Positions 34,859 through 46,540 of a stretch of DNA of 64,000 bases are shown in pieces. Source of the DNA: Rutidosis leptorrhynchoides (lineage: Eukaryota > Streptophyta > Magnoliopsida > Asterales > Asteraceae); the NCBI RefSeq assembly GCF_046630445.1, contig NC_092342.1, positions 86,311,001 through 86,375,000 of the forward strand, in the 5' to 3' direction. The notes beneath the pieces were generated by a model. It was not told the origin of the DNA. It ran no database searches and saw only the letters and a program-made list of their open reading frames with translations. Position 1 is the first letter of the stretch. The number at the start of each line of letters is the position of its first letter. The translations under genes and the position numbers were made by a program.

Positions 34859-36783
34859 TCTAACAACCCAACCCATATGCAATCGAAATATGCAAATAAA
34901 AAAATAAATTGTACAGCATAGTGGCGCGGCGCGCCACTGACCTGCGCGGCGCGCCAAAACGGCCTGTCCAACTTTTCCTTTTTTGCGAAAAAGATCGTCC
35001 ACTTCCCGACATATTTAGACGAAACGCTTTTAACAACATATTCCAATATGTAAAACTAACACGATTCAAACATAAAATAAGTTTTACAAAGCGGGGCCCA
35101 CATCGGCCCGAATTACGAGTTTAATACATAACGTGAGTTTTGACCGCAAAAAGTGTAAATACCAAACGATACTACGAGCATGGTGTTTGGGGTTAAACTA
35201 CTCAAGTCTCGGTCAAACTCCAAAAGCTAACACATCCAAAAAGCGTCCCCCAACGACAAAGCGGGAATCTCTAATCCAAAATAACACCCTTACCCTTATC
35301 CACGCCGGAGCCTATAAAAAAGATAAACAACGAGAGGGTAAGCAAAGCTTAGTGAATGCAATAATTATACATACACATATATAATCTATCTACTTGTATT
35401 CACTTACACAATACCAGATTTAAGCTAGCAATTCAACAACTATGCAACCATCATGCACAAACCAATATCCGCAATACATAATGAGCTAGCGACAAAAATA
35501 GCATATAGTCCATAATTAAATATGCTAATACCCTATTCACACATCCATGGTTAACCAATCGTAAGAGGAATGGTACTCAAATTTCCCACTGGCGTTCATA
35601 ACAACTGTTAGTGTACAACACATATATCACTAATCCTTGGACAACACATATCCGTTTACAAAATTGTTAGTGTACAACACATATATCATTAAATTGGACA
35701 ACGCATATCCATTTATACAATCGTTAGTGTACAACACATATAGCACTAACTTGGACAACACATATCCACTCATACAAATAAACACATCATATACGTACAT
35801 ATATACTTATTCCACTCACCTGACGCCTTCGGTGAATCAATAACCCAAGCTTGAAACTTCAGAGTAACGCACCTATACAATGTACATATAATCAATCATT
35901 CATTTAAGTTGGTCAAACTCATAACACTCACCATTACTAGGTCATTTTGACCCATTTGGACACTTAACCCTAAGAGTGGGTCATCTTTCGCCAAAACCCT
36001 AACATTAGCCAAGTTAGGTCTTAAAACACATTTCAACCCAAGGTTTATGCATTACTCACCAACATTAACTAACTTAGGTCCATCTTGACCCATTTGAACA
36101 ATTTAAGGTCAACACACCCAATTTGGGTCATCCACTAACCCACACAACACCCATTTACTTATATATACGTGTGCTAGTAATTAACTAACCTATTTAAGTT
36201 CATAGACATCAATTAACACTTTGAAACCCCTAGGTTAGTCATCTTTGAGTCTCATGACCCAAATTCACCCAAAACCCCCAAATCTCTAACAAATGGGTTT
36301 TAAGTTCAACATTAACCCAAACCCTAACCTTTAACAAAATTAAATAAGGAAATCAAGATTAGAGCATACCACTACAACCAAAACGTAGCTAGAGGATAGA
36401 TGAACAACTTTAAAGCTTGCACTTAGTCCTGAAATTGGCTTCTTCTTCCTTGATTTGAGTTCTCTCACTCTAGAAAACCCTTTCTCTCACTAAATTAATT
36501 TGGAAGAGGTGAAGTAGATGAAAATGGTGTTATGAGGCTCACCAAACTGAATCTAGAGCCTTAAATTCGGCCCTTTAGTGAATTTACCAATTTTCCCTCA
36601 AAATATCTAATTTAAAAGAGAGGAATCTGTAACAGACTATCGGCGTGGCACACCAACACCCTGCGCGGCTCGCAAAACCCCCAGATCAGAATCTGTCCCC
36701 TTTTGAATATGTACAACAAAACAAAACCCCACTTCATGTATCTTAATTACACTTATGTACACTACAAATAATCGGGTCTTACA
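34859..36783 (-). repeat. Chromovirus 3' LTR (left)
   Basis: 1925 bp. It contains GC-rich palindromic motifs at both ends (34921-34956 and 36643-36675) in an otherwise AT-rich sequence. The open frames at 34726-35384 recur in the partner LTR and are not convincing genes. Short tandem-like units with GTGTACAACACATATA occur at 35610-35765. Confidence 0.9.
34921..34956. promoter_or_regulatory. GC-rich palindrome pair in chromovirus LTR
   Basis: GTGGCGCGGCGCGCCAC (34921-34937) is a palindrome with a single central base; TGCGCGGCGCGCCA follows six bases later. The partner LTR has the pair at 41673-41708. A second, related pair lies near the other LTR end. Confidence 0.7.
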
Positions 36784-39700
36784 ACCTTCCCCCACTTAAA
36801 TCGGAGTGCGTCCTCGCGATCAAAGCCGCATGACAAAAGGGAAGATAAACCAACACAAATTCTTTGGGCTCCCAATTAAACTCGGAACCTTTACTACGAC
36901 GCCATTGGACTTTAAAAGTCCTAACCTCTTTATGTCTCAACCTTTTGACCTTCTCATCAAGTATGGCAATCGGTTCCTCAATATACTCCAACTTATTATT
37001 TAGCTCAATCTCGTCTAATGGCACCCAAGAGGAATCATCCGCAAGACACTTACGGAGATGGAAAACATGAAATGTATTATGGATCCCCGCAAGCTCTTCG
37101 GGTAATTCCAAACGATACGCGACTTCACCAACACGGGCTAAAACTTTAAATGGCCCAATAAACCGAGGAGCTAACTTCCCCATTTTCAGAATCGAATAAT
37201 ACCTTTCCATGGCGAAACCTTAAGCATCACCATGTCACCTTCTTGAAATTCGATCATTCGTCTACGTTTAGCCGCATACAACTTTTGTCTATCTTGAGCC
37301 TTCTTCAAATGATCCCGAATAATATCAATCTTGTTATTCGTCTCCAAAACCAAATCGGTACTCCCGATTTCCCTCTGACCCACTTCACCCCAACAAATTG
37401 GAGTTCGACAGCTACGCCCATAAAGCATCTCATATGGTGGCATCCCTATACTAGTATGATAACTATTATTGTACGAGAATTCCACCAAAGGCAAATACTC
37501 ATCCCAACTACCACCAAAATTAATAATACTCGCCCGTAACATATCCTCCAATGTTTGATTCGTATGTTCGGTTTGATCGTCCGTTTGAGGATGATACGCC
37601 GTGCTCAATTTTAATTGTGTACCCATATCTTCGTGAAACTTTTCCCAAAACCGAGATGTGAAACGGGTATCTCGATTCGAAATAATAGATATAGGAACCC
37701 CATGTCGCGAGACCACCTCCTTGATAAACAACTTAGCCAAGGCCTCCGACAATATTGCTTTGTTAATGGGAAGAAACAAAGCACTTTTCGTTAACCTATC
37801 AACTATCACCCAAATCGAATCAAATTGGGTTCTCGCCGTTTTAGGCAACTTTGTAATGAAATCCATGGGAATGTGCTCCCATTTCCATTTAGGAATTTCT
37901 AACGGTTGTAACGTACCATACGGCTTTTGGTGTTCGGCTTTAACTTGCAAACACGTGACGCATTGCTCAACATACTTCACAACATCACATTTCATGCCCG
38001 GCCACCAATAATCCTTCCTCAAATCATGATACATTTTCGTCGCTCCCGGATGAATGGAATACTTTGACTTATGTGCTTCATCAAGTAGCACCCGCCAGTA
38101 ATCACCCATCTTAGGCACCCACACCCTTCCTTGAAAAGACAACAAACCACGCGAACCCATAGTTATGAATTCGGATTGCCCCACAATTCGTTCCGCATGC
38201 TTGTTGTGAACGTAAGCCTCTATTTGAGTCACACCAAGTTTTTCAAGAAACTCGTTAGTAATAATCATACGTAACAATCCCAATCGTAACGCCGGGTGGT
38301 GACTCTTTCGACTTAACGCATCCGCGACCACATTCGCCTTGCCCGGATGATAAAGTATTTCACAATCATAATCTTTTACCACATCCATCCACCTACGTTG
38401 GCGATAATTCAAATCTCGTTGATTGAAGAGGTGTTTCAAACTCTTATGATCCGAATAAATCGTACTCTTGATACCATACAAGTAATGGTGCCAAATTTTC
38501 AACGCATGCACAACTGCCGCCAACTCAAGATCATGAGTCGAATATCTCGTTTCGTGTTCCTTTAGTTGTCGAGAGGCATAAGCGATGACTTTACCTCTTT
38601 GCATTAGAACACACCCGAGCCCATTTAACGAAGCATCATAATAAACCGTCATGTCTTCGACTCCTTCCGGCAACACTAACACCGGAGGTTGACACAACTT
38701 CTCTTTTAGCAACTGAAAAGCAATTTCTTGCTCGTTCTCCCAATTAAATCTCGTGTTCTTCCTTGTCAACTTCATCAATGAAGAAGCGATCTTAGAAAAG
38801 TCTTGGATAAACCGACGATAATAACCGGCCAATCCGAGAAAACTTCGGACCTCCGTAGGCGTAGTCGGTTGTCTCCAACTCTTCACCGTCTCTATCTTCT
38901 CCGGATCTACTTGAATACCGTCTTTGTTCACAATGTGGCCAAGGAATTGAACCTCCCTTAGCCAAAATTCACATTTAGAGAACTTAGCATACAACTTCTC
39001 CTTTCGTAACATCTACAATACTTCACGCAAATGACGTTCATGTTTGTTCATACTTTTCGAGTAGACTAGTATGTCGTCAATGAACACAATCACCGACTTG
39101 TCCAACATAGGTTGGCATACTCGGTTCATAAGATCCATGAATGCCACCGGTGCATTCGTAAGACCAAAAGGCATAACTACGAATTCAAAATGCCCATAAC
39201 GCGTTCGAAATGCCGTTTTCTCGATATCTTCCTCACGGACCCGCATTTGGTGATAGCCAGACCGTAGGTCGATTTTGGAGAAATACGTTGCACCTTGGAG
39301 TTGGCCAAACAAATCGTCAATCCTAGGCAAAGGATAACGATTCTTGATCGTCACTTTGTTCAACTCCCGATAATCGATGCACATCCGCATGCTACCATCC
39401 TTCTTCTTTACGAATAAAACCGAAGCGCCCCATGGCGAAGCACTCGGTCGAATAAAACCCTTTTCAAGTAACTCTTGGGTTTGATTTAACAACTCTTGCA
39501 TTTCCGTCGGCGCTAAACGATAAGGAGTTTTAGCAATGGGAGTAGCTCCCGGAACCAACTCAATGCGAAATTCAACTTGTCTTTCCGCCAGAACACCCGG
39601 TAACTCGTCCGGAAAAACGTCTTCGAATTCACTAACCATCGGAATTTCACGAATGGGTGGTGGCTCATCACGAGTATCAACAACATGGGCAAGAAAAGCC

Positions 39701-41220
39701 ATGCCACCACTAACAAGGAAACGACGTGCCCGTGCAAAAGTACATATCGGCACAAGTCTTCTCCGCTTATCGCCATGAATAATTAACTCTCCCCCACTTG
39801 GGGTCTTTACCCAAATAAACTTATCATGGCATGCAATATCGGCTCTATTATGATCGAGCCAATCCATACCAACAACGATATCAAAATCACCCAAAGTCAT
39901 CGGAATGAGATCGATTTTAAAACTTTCGGCACCAAACACAACATTACAATTTTTACACACATCAACCACTAGCGCCATCTTGCCATCCGCTATTTCAACT
40001 TCTACCAGACGACTTAACTTAACTAGCGGTTTATTTAACTTAGGCACAAATCTTGGAGACACAAACGACAAATTAGCACCATTATCAAAAAGTATCCGTG
40101 CCGAATTAGAGTTAACCATGAAAGTACCTGAAACTACTTCGTTGGATTGCTTGGCCTCCTCATTCATCATCAAATAGTTGCGACCCCTAGTCGTGCCCGC
40201 CTTTTTCTCCAACCGTTTAACATGATCGGTATTCAAACCGGGACACTCGGGCCTTTTGTGCCCTTCTTTACCACAATTGTAACATGTAACTTTGTTCGAC
40301 GCATTTGGACAATCACGAGCCATGTGTCCTTTTTGCCCACAAATATAGCAAGTGACCACATGACCACCGGATCCACCCTTCTTCACGCTATTAACACTTT
40401 CGGAGCCCTTCTTGCTATTCTTGTTTGAAAAGTTCGAATGGCTCGAACCCTCAAACTTTCTTTTGCCGAAGGTAAAACCACTCTTTCTCAAAACGAGCGC
40501 CTCAAAACCCTTTGCCATGTTGAACAATTCATCAAAGCTTTTTACCACATTAACACTAATCTTTTCTTGATAGTTATCGTTCAAGATTCGGTAAAAATCT
40601 TCTTTCAACATTTTATCATTCCCGACATACTCCGGGAAAAATTGGGTCTTTGACAAGAAAACGGATTTGAGAGTGTTCAAATCCATCGACCCTTGCCTCA
40701 AGGAATGTAACTCGTCCTTAAGCCTCGTAAGATCGGCTGAAGTTCGATATTCGTCGAAAAACTCCTTCTTGAATTCATCTCAAGTGAATTCCATGCATTG
40801 TTCTTTGCCATAAAGTCGGATCTTCACGTCCCACCACAATTTGGCATCACCTCTTAACATGCTACAACCATATCTCGTCTTCTTATCGGAAGGACATTCA
40901 CAAGTACGGAAGGCCCCCTCCATATCGGAGATCCAACAGGCACTCTTTAGAGGGTCTCGTTCACCTTCAAAAGTGGGAGGTTGAGAATCCTTGAAGTTCT
41001 TATAGAAAAAATCCCGTCTTCCCACATTATCTTCTTGAAGAACGGCCTTAACTTGCTCCTTTACTACATTGACTAGTTGTTCGTCAATCGTATCTAGAAA
41101 CATTTTCTTAACATCCTCAACTAACTCCGCCTTTTAACGTTTAAAGATGGCCTCAACTTTGGCCGTGAACTCAACGTCCTCACTCGTACTTCCATCATTG
41201 GTGTCGTGTCCATTTCTCAT
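36779..41220 (-). pseudogene. pol: Chromovirus gag-pol with chromodomain, four breaks
   Basis: The start ATG is at 41218-41220. Gag: the capsid region at 40780-41103 (FKDSQPPTFEGERDPL, MLRGDAKLWWDV), then two CCHC knuckles near 40360-40250 ([28 protein letters not shown]). Protease has [16 protein letters not shown], with Asn-Gly in place of the usual Ser-Gly or Thr-Gly after the Asp. RT has [16 protein letters not shown] and [11 protein letters not shown]; RNase H has [15 protein letters not shown] and [11 protein letters not shown]; integrase has the HHCC finger, [20 protein letters not shown] (Asn-Arg-Asp, usually Ser-Asp-Arg-Asp) and the chromodomain (EPIAILDEKVKRLR ... VQWRRSKGSEFNWEP). 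Breaks: TAA near 41133, TGA near 40778, TAG at 39013-39015 between RT motifs, and a frame change near 37200. The chromodomain directs integration to heterochromatin in the family. Confidence 0.93.
36784..36797 (-). promoter_or_regulatory. Chromovirus polypurine tract
   Basis: The minus strand reads AAGTGGGGGAAGGT immediately before the 3' LTR: the expected plus-strand primer, overlapping the 3' end of the pol frame. Confidence 0.9.
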
Positions 41221-41594
41221 CTTCATTCTATAAAACGGAAAAGATTAAACAATGAAACGAAAGGACGTAACACATATGTATATACATATACACCTCTCCG
41301 CCCCATCTTGCTCAACAATCGTCGTACATCGCTTGTTTGACACGATTTGCACCTGTAATAATGGTAGCTAGTCATTACTACGCGAGCACATCGCATTAAC
41401 TCACTAGTACAACGTCTATCTCGCTTGACGATTTCAAATACCACAAAAAACAATAGTGCATGATTAGTTCACATAAACCTATGCACTAACCAAAACCCAA
41501 TCCGACCCAAAGTCCTACAAGTCCCGCATAACGTGCATACAAAAAGTCTAAGTCTAGGCACCTATCTCAAGTCACCTAAATCCCTTAGACCATA

Positions 41595-41605
41595 CTCTGA
41601 TACCA
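41595..41605 (-). promoter_or_regulatory. Chromovirus primer-binding site (Met tRNA type)
   Basis: The minus strand reads TGGTATCAGAG, separated by two bases from the LTR starting at 41608. Confidence 0.9.
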
Positions 41606-41607
41606 CT

Positions 41608-41949
41608 TGTAACAACCCAACCCATATGCAATCAAAATATGCAAATAAAAAAATATATTTTTGTACAGCATAGTGGCGCGGCGCGCCACTGACCTGCGCG
41701 GCGCGCCAAAACGGCCTGTCCAACTTTTCTTTTTTTGCGAAAAAGATCGTCCACTTTCCGACATATTTAGACGAAATGCTTTTAACAACATATTCCAATA
41801 TGTAAAACTAACACGATTCAAACATAAAATAAGTTTTACAAAGCGGGGCCCACATCAGCCCGAATTACGAGTTTAATACATAACGTGAGTTTCGACCGCA
41901 AAAAGTTTAAATACCAAACGACACTACGAGCATGGTGTTTGGGGTTAAA
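41608..41949 (-). repeat. Chromovirus 5' LTR, portion left of element B
   Basis: TGTAACAACCC start, matching 34859; cut by element B at 41950. It includes the GC-rich palindromes at 41673-41708. The remainder of the LTR is at 52474-54059. Confidence 0.92.
41945..41949 (+). repeat. Target-site duplication of element B, left copy (TTAAA)
   Basis: TTAAA is repeated at 52469-52473. Confidence 0.92.
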
Positions 41950-42165
41950 TGTGACGACACGAGAATTTCCGACTAAAATTAAACTTAATCTTTATATGAA
42001 TTCGACACGATAAGCAAAGATTGTAATTGTTGAAGTCTCATAAACATTGAACGGTGTACATGCATACATTTGACCTTTGAACTACTTACATGGATTCCGT
42101 TCACCTTTGACTGCTCTCGACGATTCACGAATAATTATTTATAATTACATGGGGGTGTGTGTGTG

Positions 42166-42170
<5 letters not shown>

Positions 42171-42244
<74 letters not shown>
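42171..42244. repeat. (TA)n microsatellite, element B 5' LTR
   Basis: Long TA run after a short (GT)n; it is shorter in the 3' LTR (49039-49089). Confidence 0.95.
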
Positions 42245-42247
<3 letters not shown>

Positions 42248-44360
42248 TATTATGCATACTCAATAATATATGAACATTACAATACATAAAATTTATAAAT
42301 AATAAGTATCCAATAAAAGTTATTACATATTATATGTAATCATAAGTTAAAGTATAAAGATTATATTAATATTATGATTGTTACTTTCATAATTATTACT
42401 AATGACATCATTAATAATTGTACTGTTAATAATATTATGACTAACATAAAAATAGATATCTATATAAATATATGAAATTTGATATAAGTAGATATATTGT
42501 CAAAACTACTAATATTACTAATTATCATTAATATTATTATAAGTAGTATTATTATAAGTATTAATAAACATACTATTGTTATTGTTTTATTATGATTAGT
42601 AAACTTATTAAAATTATCAATGTTATGATTTTTGATAACAATACTATTTAATTATTATTATTAATAATACATTTATTAATTATTAATATTTATTTTATAA
42701 ACTAAAAACCAAGAAAACACGTTCCAATCTATTTATTGTATCCATCACCCTTTATTTAAATTTCAAAGTTAGTACCAATCATGATCTAATCATGGGGAAA
42801 ACGTCCAAAATTAGTTAGAACTCATAATCACCTTTATTCTTTATTTTTATTTTTTCATTTACTGTTTTTGATTTGTACAATTGGTCGACTGCAAATCTGT
42901 ATAAAATCGAACATCATCTCTTTCAGTATCTCGCACTCTCCCTTCTATGTTATAAATTGTTGCAAACACCAACTTCGAATATTGAACTGCTATACTCCAT
43001 CTTCCCTCTCAACCGTCACCACCTTACAACCACCATGAACCACCACTTGCAACCATTACCCGCCATCACCACCAATACTTGTACTATACTTTTTACTCGA
43101 TCACCTCAAACCACTAAACACGATCACCATCCAAACCCAATTAAATATTGCAACCACTACGCCTTGTTTTTGTTTTCAGTTGGAAACAACCCCACACCCA
43201 CGACACTATTACCATCATCTTTTCACCATCAATACGCTGTGAATTTGTTAACTAATTCGTACATTTTTGGCTGCTGAACCATGACCACAATAACCATCAA
43301 ACCATATTAACCATCTGCAACTTGAGTTGTAACTGCTTTCTTATTCATCAATTCCATCCACCACCGAGACCGCCATAAACATCCCTACCCTAACTGTTCA
43401 AACGATCACGTAAACCACCTATATTCGTTCTCTGCTTTCTGTCCGAAGAACACAGGCTGCTGCAACTATTGCTATTCGTTGCTACAACTGCTGCGACTCC
43501 CATTTCTATTCCTGTTATTACAACGAAGGTGACGTTTGATGGTGATATTACACGATAAAGTTGATACATAGTAGATGATAAAGAGATTAGGTAGAAAGAA
43601 GACTTTCTTGCTTATTCAAAACCCCAACTATAACAAGTATTATTTTATGCAGCAGGTATTAAAATAATTTAAACACAAACCCACTTGTAATTTTTTTCCT
43701 TCGCTGATTTATTCAACAAAACATCATCGAAATATAAAGCATGAATATTGCGACAGTGAGTGTTTGTCCTCTCTTTACTAGTTGGTATCTATCTAATATA
43801 ATATTGTTAATGGGAGGTGACATGGAGTTAGGGATAGGGCCGTAAATCAGAATCCAAAGCCATCGAGTTCCTTTTACAGCTTCTTACGAAATCACTGACT
43901 TGGGCCATAATATTCGTTTTGCTATGGACATCTTACTTAGTTAATTAGTTGGGGCCAAACATTTTAATTATATTGGGCTGTTAAGTTTGTGATACTAGTG
44001 GGCCGAAATTTCAAATAAATAATGAAGATAAAAGGTTGCGTATTTTATGATGATGCACAATAAGAATTTGGTGATGTTACGATTATGATTATAGTGTTAT
44101 GAGCATGATGATGACGAGATTCAAGATATGATGATCAAATGATAAGATGATTTCGAAGATGATGATGGTGAAATAATGCTAAATGATGAAACAAGTGTGA
44201 TGATTAGATGAGGTTGGATAATGTTAGGATCATATTAATTAGGAAGATGATTATGTTAAGAGTTAAATGATGGAGTTAGGTGACGATAAAGGATGATTAA
44301 GACGATAACGGTTTAGTATAAATTATATAATTAACAGCGCGGGTTATTTCAGAAAGAAAC

Positions 44361-44432
44361 TGGCAGAGCAGATGGTGGTTAGGAGGGGTTTGTGTGTAAC
44401 GAGAAGTCTCGAGTTCGAGTCCCGGCTTGGGC
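44361..44432 (+). other. tRNA-like stretch with A and B boxes, element B 5' LTR
   Basis: TGGCAGAGCAGA (A-box-like) is followed 40 bp later by GAGTTCGAGTCCC (B-box/T-loop-like). It looks like a decayed tRNA-derived segment. It sits 30 bp before the (ATT)n tract, in the same arrangement as in element A. Confidence 0.55.
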
Positions 44433-44461
44433 GATTTGTTATCTTTTTGAGCCTTTAAGGT

Positions 44462-44497
44462 AGTAATCATTATTATTATTATTACTATTATTATTAC

Positions 44498-44585
<88 letters not shown>
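44462..44585. repeat. (ATT)n microsatellite, element B 5' LTR
   Basis: Interrupted, then pure ATT run; the 3' LTR has a longer version at 51314-51468. Confidence 0.95.
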
Positions 44586-44589
<4 letters not shown>

Positions 44590-45588
44590 TTATCACTTTA
44601 TTATTATTATTATCATTAAATTACCATATAACATTTTTATCATTTTTATTATTAGTATATCAGATAAATATTTTCTATATTAAAACATATTTATGACATA
44701 ACACATAACTATACTAATATTTTTATAATAAATATTAATTAGTAAGTTAAAGTATATAAAAATATAAGTATATGTAATGAGATTATTAATGAAACATTAA
44801 AATAACAATTATATCACTAATAATATGTAATTTTGTTCGATTACAAATATGTGTGTTAATATACATTAATGATATAGGTTCGTGAATCCGAGGCCAACCC
44901 TGCACTAGTTCAATGTCTTCATATGTATTTTTACTACAAAATACAGTATTGTGAGTTTCATTTGCTCCCTTTTTAATTGCTTTTGCAATATATATTTTTG
45001 GGCTGAGAATACATGCGCTGCTTTTATAAATGCTTTACGAAATAGACACAAGTACTTAAAATACGTTCTACGTTGAGTTGTACCACTGGCATACTTCCCT
45101 GTAGCTTGGTAACTAATATTTACATGGGTATTGTAAACGCGAATCCTGTTGATAGATCTATCGGGCCTGACAACCCCAACCGGACTGGACGACCAGTATT
45201 CAACAGTTGCACAATACTTTGTTTTGGTGACTACACTCGGTATGGTGTAGTGAGATTTCATAATAAAGGGAATATGCGACGTGATTAAATGTTAAGTATG
45301 GTTACCAAGTGCTCAACCACTTAGAATGCTTTACATACACTTGCGAGTGTATTATGTTTATGATTATGAAATCTTGTGGTCTATTAAAATATTGAAATGA
45401 TTGTTATGATAAACCTATGAACTCACCAACCTTTTGGTTGACACTTTAAAGCATGTTTATTCTCAGGTACGAATTAAGTCTTCCGCTGTGCATTTGCTCA
45501 ATTTAAGGACATTACTTGGAGTCGATCATCGCAATGGGACCAAATGTTGATGACTTCGTCCAGGTGGATAAGGACGGGTCGTTACAGG

Positions 45589-45600
45589 TGGTATCAGAGC
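45589..45600 (+). promoter_or_regulatory. Primer-binding site of element B (Met tRNA type)
   Basis: TGGTATCAGAGC, two bases after the LTR. Confidence 0.93.
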
Positions 45601-45994
45601 GGTGGTCGTAGCGAACCAGGTCTTGCATTAGTGTGTCTAACTAGGAGTTGTTAGGATGCATTAACGAGTCTGGACTTCGACCTGGTAGTAGTTAGGTTAT
45701 ATTAATAAGTCTGGACTTGAACCTGGTCTGCATGTCAAAAGTTTTGCTTACCACCTTTTGTCGAAAAATATCTACCTATCATTTTCAGTCTCGATACGTC
45801 TTATTGCAATTATTGCATGGATGGTGTACAGACAAATTCATATCCCATCACATCAAACCTTGTCTGACACGTTTCCTTGATTTCCTCCGTAATCTACGAG
45901 ATCTTCTGTACTATATTTAGGTATTCTATGTAATTAGCATATCATCCGATATCCGAAATTCATTACATATCGAAAACCCTTTATCTAACCGTAC

Positions 45995-46540
45995 AAGACG
46001 GAACTCGCAACTAGTTCAAATTCCTTAGATTCCGACAACTATTCCGATATGGATTTCGACTCGAGCTCTGAAAGCAGTGTTACCGGAATGGATCAGCCAA
46101 TCAGTCATCATCAATTCATCTGATGGGTTTGTAGTATACTAAATCATTGGGGACAAGAAGAAGGTGATCCTTTCCATCATTCGAATTCATCTCTTGGCGA
46201 AGAACCTGAAGCACTTACCGGCGAACCTGTTCGTAATACCATTTTCTCCCTTATATCCCGAATATCTCGTCATGATTATATACTATCTCAAATTCAAAAC
46301 CTTATTCACTCGCTCATTCCTACCGACAATCATCCCAGAGTAATAAATCAACGAGCTTCGCGCCCGAGTTGTAGCTTTGGAAAATATGGTGCAAAACGTA
46401 CCAGCTTCAGCAACGTCACCAGCATCAACAGTACCATTACCACCAACAACAACATCCGCATCACACGTCTCGACATCACAATCTATACCTCGAACATCAA
46501 CATCATACGCACCATAGATACCAAGGAGTACCAACAACAA
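45995..46540 (+). pseudogene. Broken gag-like frame of element B
   Basis: It aligns with the 150-residue ORF of element A: SSSESSVTGMDQPISHH is shared exactly, then LGEEPEALTGEPVR and SRHDYIL. The start codon is lost, a TGA follows at about 46120, and the frame is shifted before the coiled-coil portion. The 3' part reads in another frame to TKEYQQQ and a stop near 46540, as in element A. Confidence 0.7.

Larger units (their letters stand above)
41950..45586 (+). repeat. Element B 5' LTR
   Basis: It contains a (TA)n run at 42171-42244, a 134-residue open frame at 42873-43277 that also exists in the other LTR but is His/Thr/Pro-rich low complexity, a tRNA-like stretch at 44361-44432 and (ATT)n at 44462-44585. 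The end, GGACGGGTCGTTACA, corresponds to the left end of element A (reverse strand). Confidence 0.92.

Noticed and set aside
34726-35124. Overlapping open frames on both strands near the chromovirus LTR start, repeated at 41562-41876
   Set aside because: LTR sequence shared by both copies; frames overlap on opposite strands and have no recognisable product.
42873-43277. 134-residue open frame repeated at 49718-50122
   Set aside because: It is duplicated only because it lies in both LTRs of element B. Its composition is low-complexity His/Thr/Pro/Leu and I recognise no domain.
44361-44432. A functional tRNA gene
   Set aside because: The A- and B-box-like motifs are present, but acceptor and anticodon stems do not pair convincingly. 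Kept only as a tRNA-like fragment.
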